DNA from: Streptomyces sp. NBC_00659
GTDB taxonomy: Bacteria; Actinomycetota; Actinomycetes; Streptomycetales; Streptomycetaceae
Assembly (NCBI RefSeq): GCF_036226925.1
Contig: NZ_CP109031.1
Coordinates: 7,192,001 to 7,256,000, forward strand
Length of the DNA: 64,000 nt
Direction of reading: 5' to 3'
Shown: one piece after another, positions 17,639 to 25,646 of the stretch
Layout of the letters: the number at the start of each line of letters is the position of its first letter
Position numbering within the stretch: the first letter of the stretch is position 1
Position numbers and translations under genes: made by a program
Notes under the pieces: generated by a model
Database searches by the model: none
Told to the model about the DNA's origin: nothing
What the model saw: only the letters and a program-made list of their open reading frames with translations

Positions 17639-18413
17639 GACGGCGGATCTCCCCACGCAGTTCTTCGGTGATCTCGATGGACAGTTCCGCCACGGGGGCG
17701 TCCTCGATGCGGCGCGGCTGCGGGATGTCCACCCTCCACTCGCGGGCGATGCGCCCCGGGCGGGAGGACAGCAGGACCACGCGCTGGGCGAGCCGCACGG
17801 CCTCACGGACGTTGTGCGTGACGAAGAGGACGGACAGTCCCGTCTCCCGCCAGATCCGCGTCAGCTCGTCGTGCAGGACGTCCCGGGTGATCGCGTCCAG
17901 CGCCGCGAACGGCTCGTCCATCAGCAGGATCTGGCTGTCCTGCGCGAGCGCCCGGGCGAGCGCCACGCGCTGGCGCATACCGCCGGACAGCTCGTGCACC
18001 CGCTTGCCGTACGCGCCCTTGAGCCGGACGAGTTCGAGCAGCTCCTCGGCGCGCCCGCGCCGCTCGGCCTTCGCAACTCCCCGCAGTTTCAGGGCGAGTT
18101 CGATGTTCTTGCCCGCGGTCAGCCACGGGAAGAGGGCGTGCTCCTGGAACATCAGAGCCGGGCGCCCGTTGGTCGTGATGGTGCCGGTGGAGGGCTTGTC
18201 CAGCCCCGCCACCAGGTTCAGCAGTGTGGACTTGCCGCACCCCGAGGCCCCCAGAAGGGTGACGAACTCGCCCGGCGCGACATCGAGGGTGATGTCGTCG
18301 AGGACGAGCTGGGGTCCCGCGGGTCCGGCGAAGGACTTCGAGACGTGCTCGATGCGGGCGGCGTACTCCGTCGTGTCGGCGCCGTCGGCGGCCTTGGCGA
18401 GTGTCGTTGCCAT
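17625..18413 (-). CDS. ABC transporter ATPase, SsuB-like
   Basis: 262-residue ATP-hydrolysing subunit: Walker A GASGCGKST, Q-loop MFQEHALFPW, signature LSGGMRQR, Walker B ILLMDEPF, switch His in FVTHN. The ATG at 18413 follows an almost ideal ribosome site, AGGAGGTGA with a 5-nt gap, so I prefer it to the upstream ATG at 18437. The last 14 nt overlap the permease. It powers the importer formed with the permease and lipoprotein encoded on either side. Confidence 0.9.
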   Translation of the reverse strand: MATTLAKAADGADTTEYAARIEHVSKSFAGPAGPQLVLDDITLDVAPGEFVTLLGASGCGKSTLLNLVAGLDKPSTGTITTNGRPALMFQEHALFPWLTAGKNIELALKLRGVAKAERRGRAEELLELVRLKGAYGKRVHELSGGMRQRVALARALAQDSQILLMDEPFAALDAITRDVLHDELTRIWRETGLSVLFVTHNVREAVRLAQRVVLLSSRPGRIAREWRVDIPQPRRIEDAPVAELSIEITEELRGEIRRHGQH

Positions 18414-18449
18414 GGTCGTCACCTCCTGGGAACTCATCGGGATACGGAC

Positions 18450-19571
18450 TTACTTGACGCCGAGACCGGCGTCGTCGACCGTGCTCTCGCCGGCGGCGGC
18501 GAGGACCTTGTTCAGGAGCGCCAGGTCGTAGATGCCGGTCAGGTTCGGCTTGTCCAGGAGACCGGCCTTCACCGCGTGGTCCGCCTCGCTGTTCAGCGTG
18601 GAGGCCAGCGGGTCGTCGGTGATCTGGATGGACTTCCAGGCCGGGTCGAGGACGGCGGCCGGCAGCGCCTTGCCGGAGTCGGCCTCGAGCTGCTTGTTCG
18701 CCGAAGCCTTCGCCTCGTCCGGGTTGGCGTTGATCCACTTGTTGGTCTCGACCGAGCCCTTGAGGACCGCCTCGACGACCTTCGGGTGCTCCTCGAGGAA
18801 CTTCTGCGACACGATGATGTTCGTGATCACGAACTTCTTGTCGGGCCACAGGTCCGACTCGTCGAGCAGTACCTTGCCGCCCTCGGCGACCAGCTTGGAC
18901 GCGGTCGGCTCCGGCACCCAGGCGCCGTCGATGGAGCCGGACTTGTAGGCGTCCGGGGTGATCTTGTTGTCGGTGCGGACGACCGACACATCACCCTTGC
19001 CGCTCTGGGCGTCGACCTTCCAGCCCTGCTCCGCGGCCCAGTTGAGGAACGCGACGTCCTGCGTGTTGCCGAGCTGCGGCGTCGCGATCTTCTTGCCCTT
19101 GACGTCCTTCAGGGACGTGATCTTCTTGGGGTTCACCACGAGCTTGACGCCGCCCGAGGCCGAACCGCCGATGATCCGCAGGCTCTTGCCCTCGGACTTG
19201 GTGAATCCGTTGATGGACGGCGAAGGACCGATCCAGCCGATGTCGATGGAGCCCGAGTTGAGCGCCTCGATCTCCGAGGGCCCGGCGTTGAAGATCTGGT
19301 ACTTCGCGGCCGTGGCGCCGAGCTCCTTCTGGAAGAAGCCCTTCTGGTTGCCGACCAGCGCGGTGGCGTGCGTCAGGTTGCCGAAGTAGCCGATCTTCAC
19401 GGAGTCGAGTCCGTCGATCTTCTTCGAGCCGACGGCGACCTTGGCCGCGGAGTTGTCGTCCTTGGCCTCGGAGCCGTAGCTGCACGCGGCGAGCGCGAGC
19501 AGGGGGAGAGCGGTGACGATGGCTATGCCGCGGCCCAGCAGCTTGGTGCGCGTGGAGCGGATGGCAGGCAC
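18450..19571 (-). CDS. Sulfonate/aliphatic sulfur ABC transporter substrate-binding lipoprotein, SsuA-like
   Basis: 373-residue lipoprotein: basic N-terminus RSTRTK, hydrophobic stretch, lipobox LALAAC with lipid-modified Cys30. The mature part is of the SsuA/NMT1 type, with IGYFGNLTHATALVGNQKGFFQKELG, GSIDIGWIGPSPSINGF and GSIDGAWVPEPTASKLV as ligand-cleft segments. It delivers substrate to the SsuB/SsuC-like pair downstream. The start is GTG 19571 with GAGAGGA 9 nt upstream. The exact ligand (sulfonate, sulfate ester or taurine) cannot be read from sequence. Confidence 0.9.
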   Translation of the reverse strand: MPAIRSTRTKLLGRGIAIVTALPLLALAACSYGSEAKDDNSAAKVAVGSKKIDGLDSVKIGYFGNLTHATALVGNQKGFFQKELGATAAKYQIFNAGPSEIEALNSGSIDIGWIGPSPSINGFTKSEGKSLRIIGGSASGGVKLVVNPKKITSLKDVKGKKIATPQLGNTQDVAFLNWAAEQGWKVDAQSGKGDVSVVRTDNKITPDAYKSGSIDGAWVPEPTASKLVAEGGKVLLDESDLWPDKKFVITNIIVSQKFLEEHPKVVEAVLKGSVETNKWINANPDEAKASANKQLEADSGKALPAAVLDPAWKSIQITDDPLASTLNSEADHAVKAGLLDKPNLTGIYDLALLNKVLAAAGESTVDDAGLGVK

Positions 19572-19691
19572 GGGAGGGTTTCCTCTCGTCGGCCCGGCGG
19601 TCACGCCTTTCTCAGGTCGTGGCCGGGAGGTCGGCAGGTCTTCGTTTGCGCAGGCGGTGGGGGGTGAGGGCGCGCAGGCAGTGCGCGTACG

Positions 19692-19796
19692 TCATCGCGC
19701 ACATCGCGCCACCCCGCCCTGCCCGCTGCCGAGGACGCCGCTGCCGACGCGGCCGCCCTCCTTCGCGAACGTGGAGTAGATGTCGACGGGGTTCAT
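19692..19796 (-). CDS. Candidate 34-residue ORF between cysN and ssuA-like gene
   Basis: Begins at an ATG 1 nt after the cysN stop and runs 34 codons (starts MNPVDIYSTFAKEGGRVGSG). The first two dozen codons all end in G or C as in real genes here; the last few do not. GGGAC lies about 5 nt upstream. No family is recognised. It may be a true small protein, a remnant, or chance. Confidence 0.3.
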   Translation of the reverse strand: MNPVDIYSTFAKEGGRVGSGVLGSGQGGVARCAR

Positions 19797-19797
19797 G

Positions 19798-21153
19798 TCA
19801 GAAGTCCCAGCCGTCGTCGTCGGACTCGTCCTTGACCGGCTGCGGCGCCGCGAACGACTCGCCGACCATGCCCGCGGTCAGCGTGGTGCCGTCGGCGGGG
19901 TCGATGAGGATGAACGCGCCGGTACGGCGGGAGTCGGCGTAGGAGTCGAGCGGGAGCGGCTCGGCGGTGCGGATCTTGACGCGGCCGATGTCGTTGGCGA
20001 TCAGCCGGCCCGGGTGCGGGTGCAGCGAGAGGTCGTCCAGGGTCAGCCGGGACGGGATGTCCTTGACGATCGCCTTGACCGTGCGGGTGCCGTGCTTGAG
20101 CAGGACCCGGTGGCCGACGGTGAGCGGTTCGTCGGCGACGTGGCAGACGGTCGCCTCGACGTCCTGGGTGGTCGGCGGCGCGTCCTTGCTCGGCACGAGC
20201 AGATCACCGCGCGAGACGTCGATGTTGTCCTCCAGCAGGAGGGTCACCGACTGCGGGGTCCAGGCGATGTCGACCGGCTTGCCCAGCAGGTCGATCCCGG
20301 CGACCTTCGTGGTGCGGCCCGACGGCAGCACGGTGACGCTCTCGCCGACGCGGAACGAGCCGGCCGCGATCTGGCCGGCGTAGCCGCGGTAGTCGGGGTG
20401 CTCGGCGGTCTGCGGGCGGATCACGTACTGCACGGGCAGCCGGGCGTGGCAGTGTGCCAGGTCGTGGCTGACCGGGACGGTCTCCAGGTGTTCCAGGACG
20501 GTGGGGCCGCCGTACCAGTCCATGTTGGCGGAAGCGTCCACCACGTTGTCACCGGCGAGCGCGGAGATCGGGATCGCGGTGATCTCGGGGACGCCCAGCT
20601 CGGAGGCGTAGGCGGTGAACTCCTCGGCGATCGCCGCGAACACCGACTCCTTGTACTCGACGAGGTCCATCTTGTTGACGGCCAGGACCACGTGCGGGAC
20701 GCGCAGCAGCGCGGCGACGGCGGCGTGGCGGCGGGTCTGCTCGATGACGCCGTTGCGGGCGTCGACGAGCACGACGGCCAGGTCGGCGGTGGAGGCGCCG
20801 GTGACCATGTTGCGCGTGTACTGCACGTGCCCGGGGGTGTCGGCGAGGATGAACCGGCGCCGGGCGGTGGCGAAGTAGCGGTAGGCGACGTCGATGGTGA
20901 TGCCCTGCTCGCGTTCGGCGCGCAGGCCGTCGGTGAGCAGGGCCAGGTCGGGGGTGTCCTGGCCGCGGTTGCGCGAGGCGTGCTCGACGGCCTCCAGCTG
21001 GTCCGTGAGGATCGACTTGGAGTCGTGCAGCAGGCGTCCGACCAGGGTGGACTTGCCGTCGTCGACGGAGCCCGCGGTCGCGAAACGCAGCAGGGTGGTC
21101 GCCGTCAGCTGTTCGACCGACAAGGGCTCGGCGGGTTCGGTGGTGCTGGTCAT
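19798..21153 (-). CDS. cysN: Sulfate adenylyltransferase subunit 1 (GTPase) CysN
   Basis: 451-residue GTPase subunit that couples GTP hydrolysis to adenylylsulfate (APS) formation by CysD. G1 is GSVDDGKSTL, G3 DTPGH, G4 NKMD; EF-Tu-like domains 2 and 3 follow from about residue 240. There is no fused CysC kinase domain, consistent with the separate cysC gene. It starts 2 nt after the cysD stop, so translation is coupled. APS produced here goes to the CysH reductase. Confidence 0.95.
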   Translation of the reverse strand: MTSTTEPAEPLSVEQLTATTLLRFATAGSVDDGKSTLVGRLLHDSKSILTDQLEAVEHASRNRGQDTPDLALLTDGLRAEREQGITIDVAYRYFATARRRFILADTPGHVQYTRNMVTGASTADLAVVLVDARNGVIEQTRRHAAVAALLRVPHVVLAVNKMDLVEYKESVFAAIAEEFTAYASELGVPEITAIPISALAGDNVVDASANMDWYGGPTVLEHLETVPVSHDLAHCHARLPVQYVIRPQTAEHPDYRGYAGQIAAGSFRVGESVTVLPSGRTTKVAGIDLLGKPVDIAWTPQSVTLLLEDNIDVSRGDLLVPSKDAPPTTQDVEATVCHVADEPLTVGHRVLLKHGTRTVKAIVKDIPSRLTLDDLSLHPHPGRLIANDIGRVKIRTAEPLPLDSYADSRRTGAFILIDPADGTTLTAGMVGESFAAPQPVKDESDDDGWDF

Positions 21154-21155
21154 GT

Positions 21156-22094
21156 CTAGAAGTACCCCTCGCGCTTGCGGTCTTCCATCGCGGCCTCGGA
21201 CATCTTGTCGTCGGCGCGGGTCGCGCCCCGCTCGGTGAGCCGGGACGCGGCGATCTCGGTGATCACCTGCTCCAGCGTGGTCGCGTCGGAGTCGACGGCG
21301 CCGGTGCAGGACATGTCACCCACCGTCCGGTAGCGCACGAGCCGCTTCTCCACGGTCTCGCCGTCCTTCGGACCGCCCCACTCGCCCGCGGTCAGCCACA
21401 TGTTCGACCGCTGGAAGACCTCGCGCTCGTGCGCGAAGTAGATGTCGGGCAGCTCGATGCCCTCACGGGCGATGTACTGCCACACGTCCAGCTCGGTCCA
21501 GTTGGACAGCGGGAACACGCGGACGTGCTCGCCGGGCGCGTGACGGCCGTTGTAGAGGTTCCACAGCTCGGGGCGCTGGCGGCGCGGGTCCCACTGCGAG
21601 AACTCGTCGCGCAGCGAGAACACCCGCTCCTTGGCGCGGGCCTTCTCCTCGTCCCGGCGTCCGCCGCCGAACACGGCGTCGAAACGCTCGGACTGGATCT
21701 TCTCGGTCAGCGGCAGCGTCTGCAGCGGATTACGCGTCCCGTCGGGACGCTCGCGCAGCACGCCACGGTCGATGTAGTCCTGCACCGAGGCGACGTGCAG
21801 GCGCAGCCCGTGCCGCTCCACCGTCCGGTCGCGGTACTCGAGGACCTCGGGGAAGTTGTGCCCGGTGTCCACGTGCAGCAGCGTGAAGGGCACCGCCGCC
21901 GGGGCGAACGCCTTCAGCGCCAGATGCAGCATCACGATCGAGTCCTTGCCACCGGAGAACAGGATCACCGGCCGCTCGAACTCACCCGCCACCTCACGGA
22001 AGATGTGGACGGCCTCCGACTCCAGCGCGTCCAGGTGCGACAGCGCGTACGGGCTGCTCTCGGTCTCCTCGGAGACACTGGCGACGGTCGTCAT
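21156..22094 (-). CDS. cysD: Sulfate adenylyltransferase subunit 2 CysD
   Basis: 312-residue PP-loop ATP pyrophosphatase that adenylylates sulfate to APS with CysN. Motifs: ILFSGGKDSIVMLHLA (PP-loop), HVDTGHNFPEV, FGGGRRDEEKARAKER and the C-terminal DRKREGYF. The start ATG overlaps the cysC stop as ATGA. The length matches the family. Confidence 0.95.
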   Translation of the reverse strand: MTTVASVSEETESSPYALSHLDALESEAVHIFREVAGEFERPVILFSGGKDSIVMLHLALKAFAPAAVPFTLLHVDTGHNFPEVLEYRDRTVERHGLRLHVASVQDYIDRGVLRERPDGTRNPLQTLPLTEKIQSERFDAVFGGGRRDEEKARAKERVFSLRDEFSQWDPRRQRPELWNLYNGRHAPGEHVRVFPLSNWTELDVWQYIAREGIELPDIYFAHEREVFQRSNMWLTAGEWGGPKDGETVEKRLVRYRTVGDMSCTGAVDSDATTLEQVITEIAASRLTERGATRADDKMSEAAMEDRKREGYF

Positions 22095-22690
22095 GCGAGA
22101 CCCTTCTCGGTGAGCAGCGCGTGCAGCGCGGCGGCGGACTCCTGCACGGTCTGGGTGTGCGACTCGATGCGCAGGTCGGGCGCCTCGGGCGCCTCGTACG
22201 GGTCGTCGACCCCGGTCAGCCCCGTGAGCTCGCCCGCGGCCTGCTTGGCGTACAGACCCTTCACATCCCGTACGGAGCACACCTCGACCGGGGTCGCCAC
22301 GTGCACCTCCAGGTACGTCGTCCCGTTCTCCTGGTGGCGCCCGCGCACCGCCTCGCGGCTGTCCGCGTACGGAGCGATGACCGGGACGAGCGCCTTCACA
22401 CCGTTGCGGGCCAGCAGTTCGGCCAGGAAGCCGATCCGCTGCACGTTCGTGTGCCGGTCCTCGCGGCCGAAGCCGAGGCCCGCCGAGATGAACTCGCGGA
22501 TCTCGTCGCCGTCGAGGACCTCGACGCGGTGGCCCTCCTCGCGGAGCCGGCCCGCCAGTTCGTAGGCGATGGTGGTCTTGCCGGCACTCGGCAGACCCGT
22601 GAGCCAGACAGTGGCTCCGCTCGTCACTTGCTGCTCCTGGGAAATCGTGGGGGCCGCGCCGGGCGCGGTGTCCGTCGTGGTCGTCGTCAT
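22091..22690 (-). CDS. cysC: Adenylylsulfate kinase CysC
   Basis: 199-residue kinase that phosphorylates APS to PAPS. P-loop GLPSAGKTT, the DGDEIRE segment, and GFGREDRHTNVQRIGF and the Mg/APS-binding APYADSRE region are present. Since CysH here looks like an APS reductase, CysC may serve sulfotransferases or balance the APS pool rather than the reductive route. ATGA overlaps link it to both cysH (upstream) and cysD (downstream). Confidence 0.92.
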   Translation of the reverse strand: MTTTTTDTAPGAAPTISQEQQVTSGATVWLTGLPSAGKTTIAYELAGRLREEGHRVEVLDGDEIREFISAGLGFGREDRHTNVQRIGFLAELLARNGVKALVPVIAPYADSREAVRGRHQENGTTYLEVHVATPVEVCSVRDVKGLYAKQAAGELTGLTGVDDPYEAPEAPDLRIESHTQTVQESAAALHALLTEKGLA

Positions 22691-23397
22691 CCGTGCAGCC
22701 CGCACTCGGTCTTCGCACGGCCCGCCCACCGGCCGGCGCGCGCGTCCTCGCCCTCCAGCACCCGGCGGGTGCACGGCGCGCAGCCGACGGAGGCGTAACC
22801 GTCCATCAGCAGCGGGTTGGTGAGGACCCCGTGCTCGGCGACGTACGCGTCCACGTCCGCCTGCGTCCAGCGGGCGATGGGCGAGACCTTGACCTTCCGC
22901 CGCTTCTCGTCCCAGCCGACGACCGGGGTGTTCGCCCGGGTCTCCGACTCGTCGCGGCGCAGCCCGGTCGCCCAGGCGTCGTAGGCGGTCAGGCCCTCTT
23001 CGAGCGGCTTGACCTTGCGCAGGGCGCAGCACAGGTCCGGGTCGCGGTCGTGCAGCTTCGGCCCGTGCTCGGCGTCCTGCTCGGCCACGCTCCGACGCGG
23101 GGTCAGGGTGATGACGTTGACGTCCATCACGGCCTCGACCGCGTCACGCGTGCCGATCGTCTCCGGGAAGTGATAGCCGGTGTCGAGGAACACCACGTCC
23201 ACACCGGGCCGGGCGCGGGAGGCGAGATGGGCGACGACCGCGTCCTCCATGGAGGAGGTCACGCAGAACTTCCCGCCGAAGGTGTCCACCGCCCACCGGA
23301 GGATCTCCAGCGCGGAGGCGTCCTCCAGGTCGCGCCCCGCCCGCTCGGCCAGGCTCTTCAAGTCCTCGCCCGTGCGCTCTTGCTGAATGGCCGTCAT
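22687..23397 (-). CDS. cysH: Adenylylsulfate (APS) reductase CysH
   Basis: 236-residue reductase giving sulfite from APS. PP-loop-like VTSSMEDAVVAHL, FLDTGYHFPET, and the four [4Fe-4S] Cys typical of APS rather than PAPS reductases: DLCCALRKVKP and GCAPCTRRV. The catalytic C-terminal Cys is in ECGLHG. Reductant is thioredoxin-like in the family. The start ATG overlaps the stop of the small zinc-ribbon gene (ATGA), and its own stop overlaps cysC. Confidence 0.95.
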   Translation of the reverse strand: MTAIQQERTGEDLKSLAERAGRDLEDASALEILRWAVDTFGGKFCVTSSMEDAVVAHLASRARPGVDVVFLDTGYHFPETIGTRDAVEAVMDVNVITLTPRRSVAEQDAEHGPKLHDRDPDLCCALRKVKPLEEGLTAYDAWATGLRRDESETRANTPVVGWDEKRRKVKVSPIARWTQADVDAYVAEHGVLTNPLLMDGYASVGCAPCTRRVLEGEDARAGRWAGRAKTECGLHG

Positions 23398-23573
23398 ATC
23401 TCCGCCCCTCCACGCTCTTCCCGCTGGACGCCCCGGGACAGCAGTCCCAGGAACTTCAGCTGGAAGGCTCGGTTGCACGCCGCGCATTCCCACGCGCCGT
23501 GGCCCTCTTCGCTGGGTCGCAGGTCTTCGTCTCCGCAGTAGGGGCAGTAGAACGGAGCGGCACGCTCGCTCAC
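23394..23573 (-). CDS. Small zinc-ribbon protein of the sulfur operon
   Basis: 59 residues. It has two Cys pairs, CPYCG near residue 10 and ECAACNRAFQ near residue 34, typical of a rubredoxin-like or zinc-ribbon knuckle, with an acidic loop between. The GTG start overlaps the sulfite reductase stop (GTGA) and its stop overlaps the cysH ATG (ATGA), so it is clearly translated as part of the operon. Function is not established; the position between the two reductases suggests an assembly or electron-transfer helper (inference). Confidence 0.85.
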   Translation of the reverse strand: MSERAAPFYCPYCGDEDLRPSEEGHGAWECAACNRAFQLKFLGLLSRGVQREERGGAEI

Positions 23574-25264
23574 GACAGGGCCTCCTCGGAGGCACGCGCG
23601 GCCCAGGCGGCGAAGCGCTCGTCGTCCTCGCGCTCCGCCTGGAAACGCTTCAGGACACGCTCGATGTAGTCGGGCAGCTCGTCCGAAGTGACCTTCAGGC
23701 CGCGGACCTTGCGGCCGAATCCGGCCTCCAGGCCGAGCGCACCGCCCAGGTGCACCTGGTAACCCTCGACCTGCTCACCGTTCTCGGCGAGGACCAGCTG
23801 GCCCTTGAGACCGATGTCCGCGACCTGGATACGGGCGCAGGCGTTGGGGCAGCCGTTGATGTTGATGGTGATGGGCTCGTCGAACTCGGGGATGCGGCGC
23901 TCGAGTTCGTCGATCAGGGAGGCACCGCGCGCCTTGGTCTCGACGATCGCGAGCTTGCAGTACTCGATGCCGGTGCAGGCCATCGTGCCGCGCCGGAAGG
24001 TGGAGGGGCGGGCGGTCAGGTCGAGAGCCTCCAGGCCCTCGACGAGCGAGTCGATCTGCGCCTCCTCCACGTCGAGCACGATCATCTTCTGCTCGACGGT
24101 GGTGCGCAGCCGGCCCGAGCCGTGCGCCTCGGCCAGCTCGGCGATCTTCGTCAGGGTGGCGCCGTCGACGCGGCCGACGCGCGGGGCGAAGCCGACGTAG
24201 TACCGGCCGTCCTGCTGCCGGTGCACTCCGACGTGGTCGCGCCAGCGGGCGACGGGCTGGTCGGGGGCGGGGCCGTCGACCAGCTTGCGCTTCAGGTACT
24301 CGTCCTCCAGGACCTGGCGGAACTTCTCCACGCCCCAGTCGGCGACCAGGAACTTCAGACGGGCGCGGTTGCGCAGCCGCCGGTATCCGTAGTCACGGAA
24401 GATCGACAGGACGCCGATGTGGACGTCCGCCACCTCGTCGAGCGGCACCCAGGCGCCCAGGCGCTGACCGATCTTCGGGTTGGTGGAGAGACCGCCGCCG
24501 ACCCAGAGGTCGAAGCCGGGGCCGTGCTCCGGGTGGTTCACGCCGACGAAGGCGACGTCGTTGATCTCGTGCGCCACGTCGAGCAGCGGCGAGCCGGAGA
24601 TCGCGGTCTTGAACTTGCGGGGCAGGTTGGAGAAGTCCTTGTTGCCGATGACCCGGCGGTGGATCTCCTCGATGGCAGGGGTGCCGTCGATGATCTCGTC
24701 CTCGGCGATGCCGGCGACGGGCGAGCCGAGGATGACGCGGGGTGTGTCACCGCAGGCCTCGGTCGTGGACAGGCCGACGGCCTCCAGGCGGTTCCAGATC
24801 TCCGGAACGTCCTCGATGCGGATCCAGTGGTACTGGACGTTCTGACGGTCGGTGAGATCGGCGGTGCCGCGGGCGAACTCCTGCGAGATCTCGCCGATGA
24901 CACGGAGCTGCTCGGTGGTCAGCCGGCCACCGTCGATCCGTACCCGCAGCATGAAGAACTTGTCGTCCAGCTCCTCCGGCTCCAGGATCGCGGTCTTGCC
25001 GCCGTCGATTCCGGGCTTGCGCTGGGTGTACAGACCCCACCAACGCATCCGGCCGCGCAGGTCGTTGGGGTCGATCGAGTCGAATCCCCGCTTCGAGTAG
25101 ACCGTCTCAATGCGTGTCCGCACGTTGAGACCGTCGTCGTCCTTCTTGAACTGCTCGTTGCCGTTGAGCGGGGTGAAGTGACCTACGGCCCACTGGCCCT
25201 CGCCGCGGTGACGACTCACCTTGCGGCGGGGCGCGACGACGGGATCCTGAGGGGTGGCGGCCAT
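23570..25264 (-). CDS. Ferredoxin-dependent sulfite reductase (NirA/SirA type)
   Basis: 564-residue siroheme/[4Fe-4S] reductase converting sulfite to sulfide. Two homologous halves are visible. The four cluster Cys lie in MACTGIEYC and NGCPNAC, and TDRQNVQYHWIRIED is a siroheme-binding segment. The family also contains nitrite reductases, but the operon (cysH, cysCDN) argues for sulfite. AAGGAC lies 9 nt before the ATG at 25264. A leader-peptide ORF lies 136 bp upstream. Siroheme may come from the CbiX-like enzyme at the operon end. Confidence 0.92.
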   Translation of the reverse strand: MAATPQDPVVAPRRKVSRHRGEGQWAVGHFTPLNGNEQFKKDDDGLNVRTRIETVYSKRGFDSIDPNDLRGRMRWWGLYTQRKPGIDGGKTAILEPEELDDKFFMLRVRIDGGRLTTEQLRVIGEISQEFARGTADLTDRQNVQYHWIRIEDVPEIWNRLEAVGLSTTEACGDTPRVILGSPVAGIAEDEIIDGTPAIEEIHRRVIGNKDFSNLPRKFKTAISGSPLLDVAHEINDVAFVGVNHPEHGPGFDLWVGGGLSTNPKIGQRLGAWVPLDEVADVHIGVLSIFRDYGYRRLRNRARLKFLVADWGVEKFRQVLEDEYLKRKLVDGPAPDQPVARWRDHVGVHRQQDGRYYVGFAPRVGRVDGATLTKIAELAEAHGSGRLRTTVEQKMIVLDVEEAQIDSLVEGLEALDLTARPSTFRRGTMACTGIEYCKLAIVETKARGASLIDELERRIPEFDEPITININGCPNACARIQVADIGLKGQLVLAENGEQVEGYQVHLGGALGLEAGFGRKVRGLKVTSDELPDYIERVLKRFQAEREDDERFAAWAARASEEALS

Positions 25265-25399
25265 GGCTGTTACGTCCTTCGAGACTGCGGGGCAGGTCTG
25301 ACTGCGGCTCTGACCTGCGCATACGGGTGCATACGGAAGAATGGGCGCAGCACTGCGCAAGGGTCGCAAAAAAGAGGGGGATCGGCGCTGCTGGGCTGA

Positions 25400-25483
25400 T
25401 CAGCTCGCCGGACAGATGGCGCTGGACATGCGGCCGAGGTCGACGTGCCGCCGACTCACCAAGGCAATTCCAGTTCCAGACAT
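25400..25483 (-). CDS. Cys-containing leader peptide upstream of the sulfur operon
   Basis: 27 codons from ATG 25483 (alternative GTG at 25459) to TGA at 25400. The C-terminal part reads VSRRHVDLGRMSSAICPAS. This matches the actinomycete putative leader peptide class found before sulfur-assimilation genes, with the conserved RRHxDLxRxSSAxC core and a single Cys near the end. Such uORFs are thought to sense Cys-tRNA availability. The Cys codon lies four codons before the stop and 136 bp before the sulfite reductase start, so attenuation of the operon by cysteine is likely (inference). The ribosome site is weak for both starts. Confidence 0.75.
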   Translation of the reverse strand: MSGTGIALVSRRHVDLGRMSSAICPAS

Positions 25484-25528
25484 GACGGAAGCGTGTCACG
25501 GGGATCTCGGGGCAGTCCACCGTCATCC

Positions 25529-25549
25529 ATTATGTGGACATCCTTGTCC
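25529..25549 (-). promoter_or_regulatory. Putative promoter and operator of the sulfur operon
   Basis: On the minus strand a CATAAT box (25529-25534) lies 45 nt before the leader ATG. It directly adjoins a perfect palindrome GGACA-N4-TGTCC (25536-25549), well placed for a regulator to block or assist RNA polymerase. I see no clear -35 element. Confidence 0.45.
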
Positions 25550-25584
25550 CGAATCTTGGGATGCGGGTGTTGTCGATCACATGA

Positions 25585-25617
25585 CCGGCCCTCCCGCGGT
25601 GCCGCGAGGAGGGCCGG
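25585..25617 (-). terminator. Terminator after the GNAT gene
   Basis: Fifteen-bp arms CCGGCCCTCCCGCGG and CCGCG(A)GGAGGGCCGG with a 2-nt loop and one bulged A. It lies 30 nt past the GNAT stop and insulates that gene from the sulfur operon. Confidence 0.75.
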
Positions 25618-25646
25618 GAGCCGTGGTCACCACGGTACAAAGCGGG

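Noticed and set aside
19606..19691. 27-codon ORF starting MCAMTYAHCLRAL before the binding-protein gene as a second sulfur leader peptide
   Set aside because: It has two or three Cys but lacks the RRHxDLxRxSSAxC core seen in the leader at 25400, and its ribosome site is poor.
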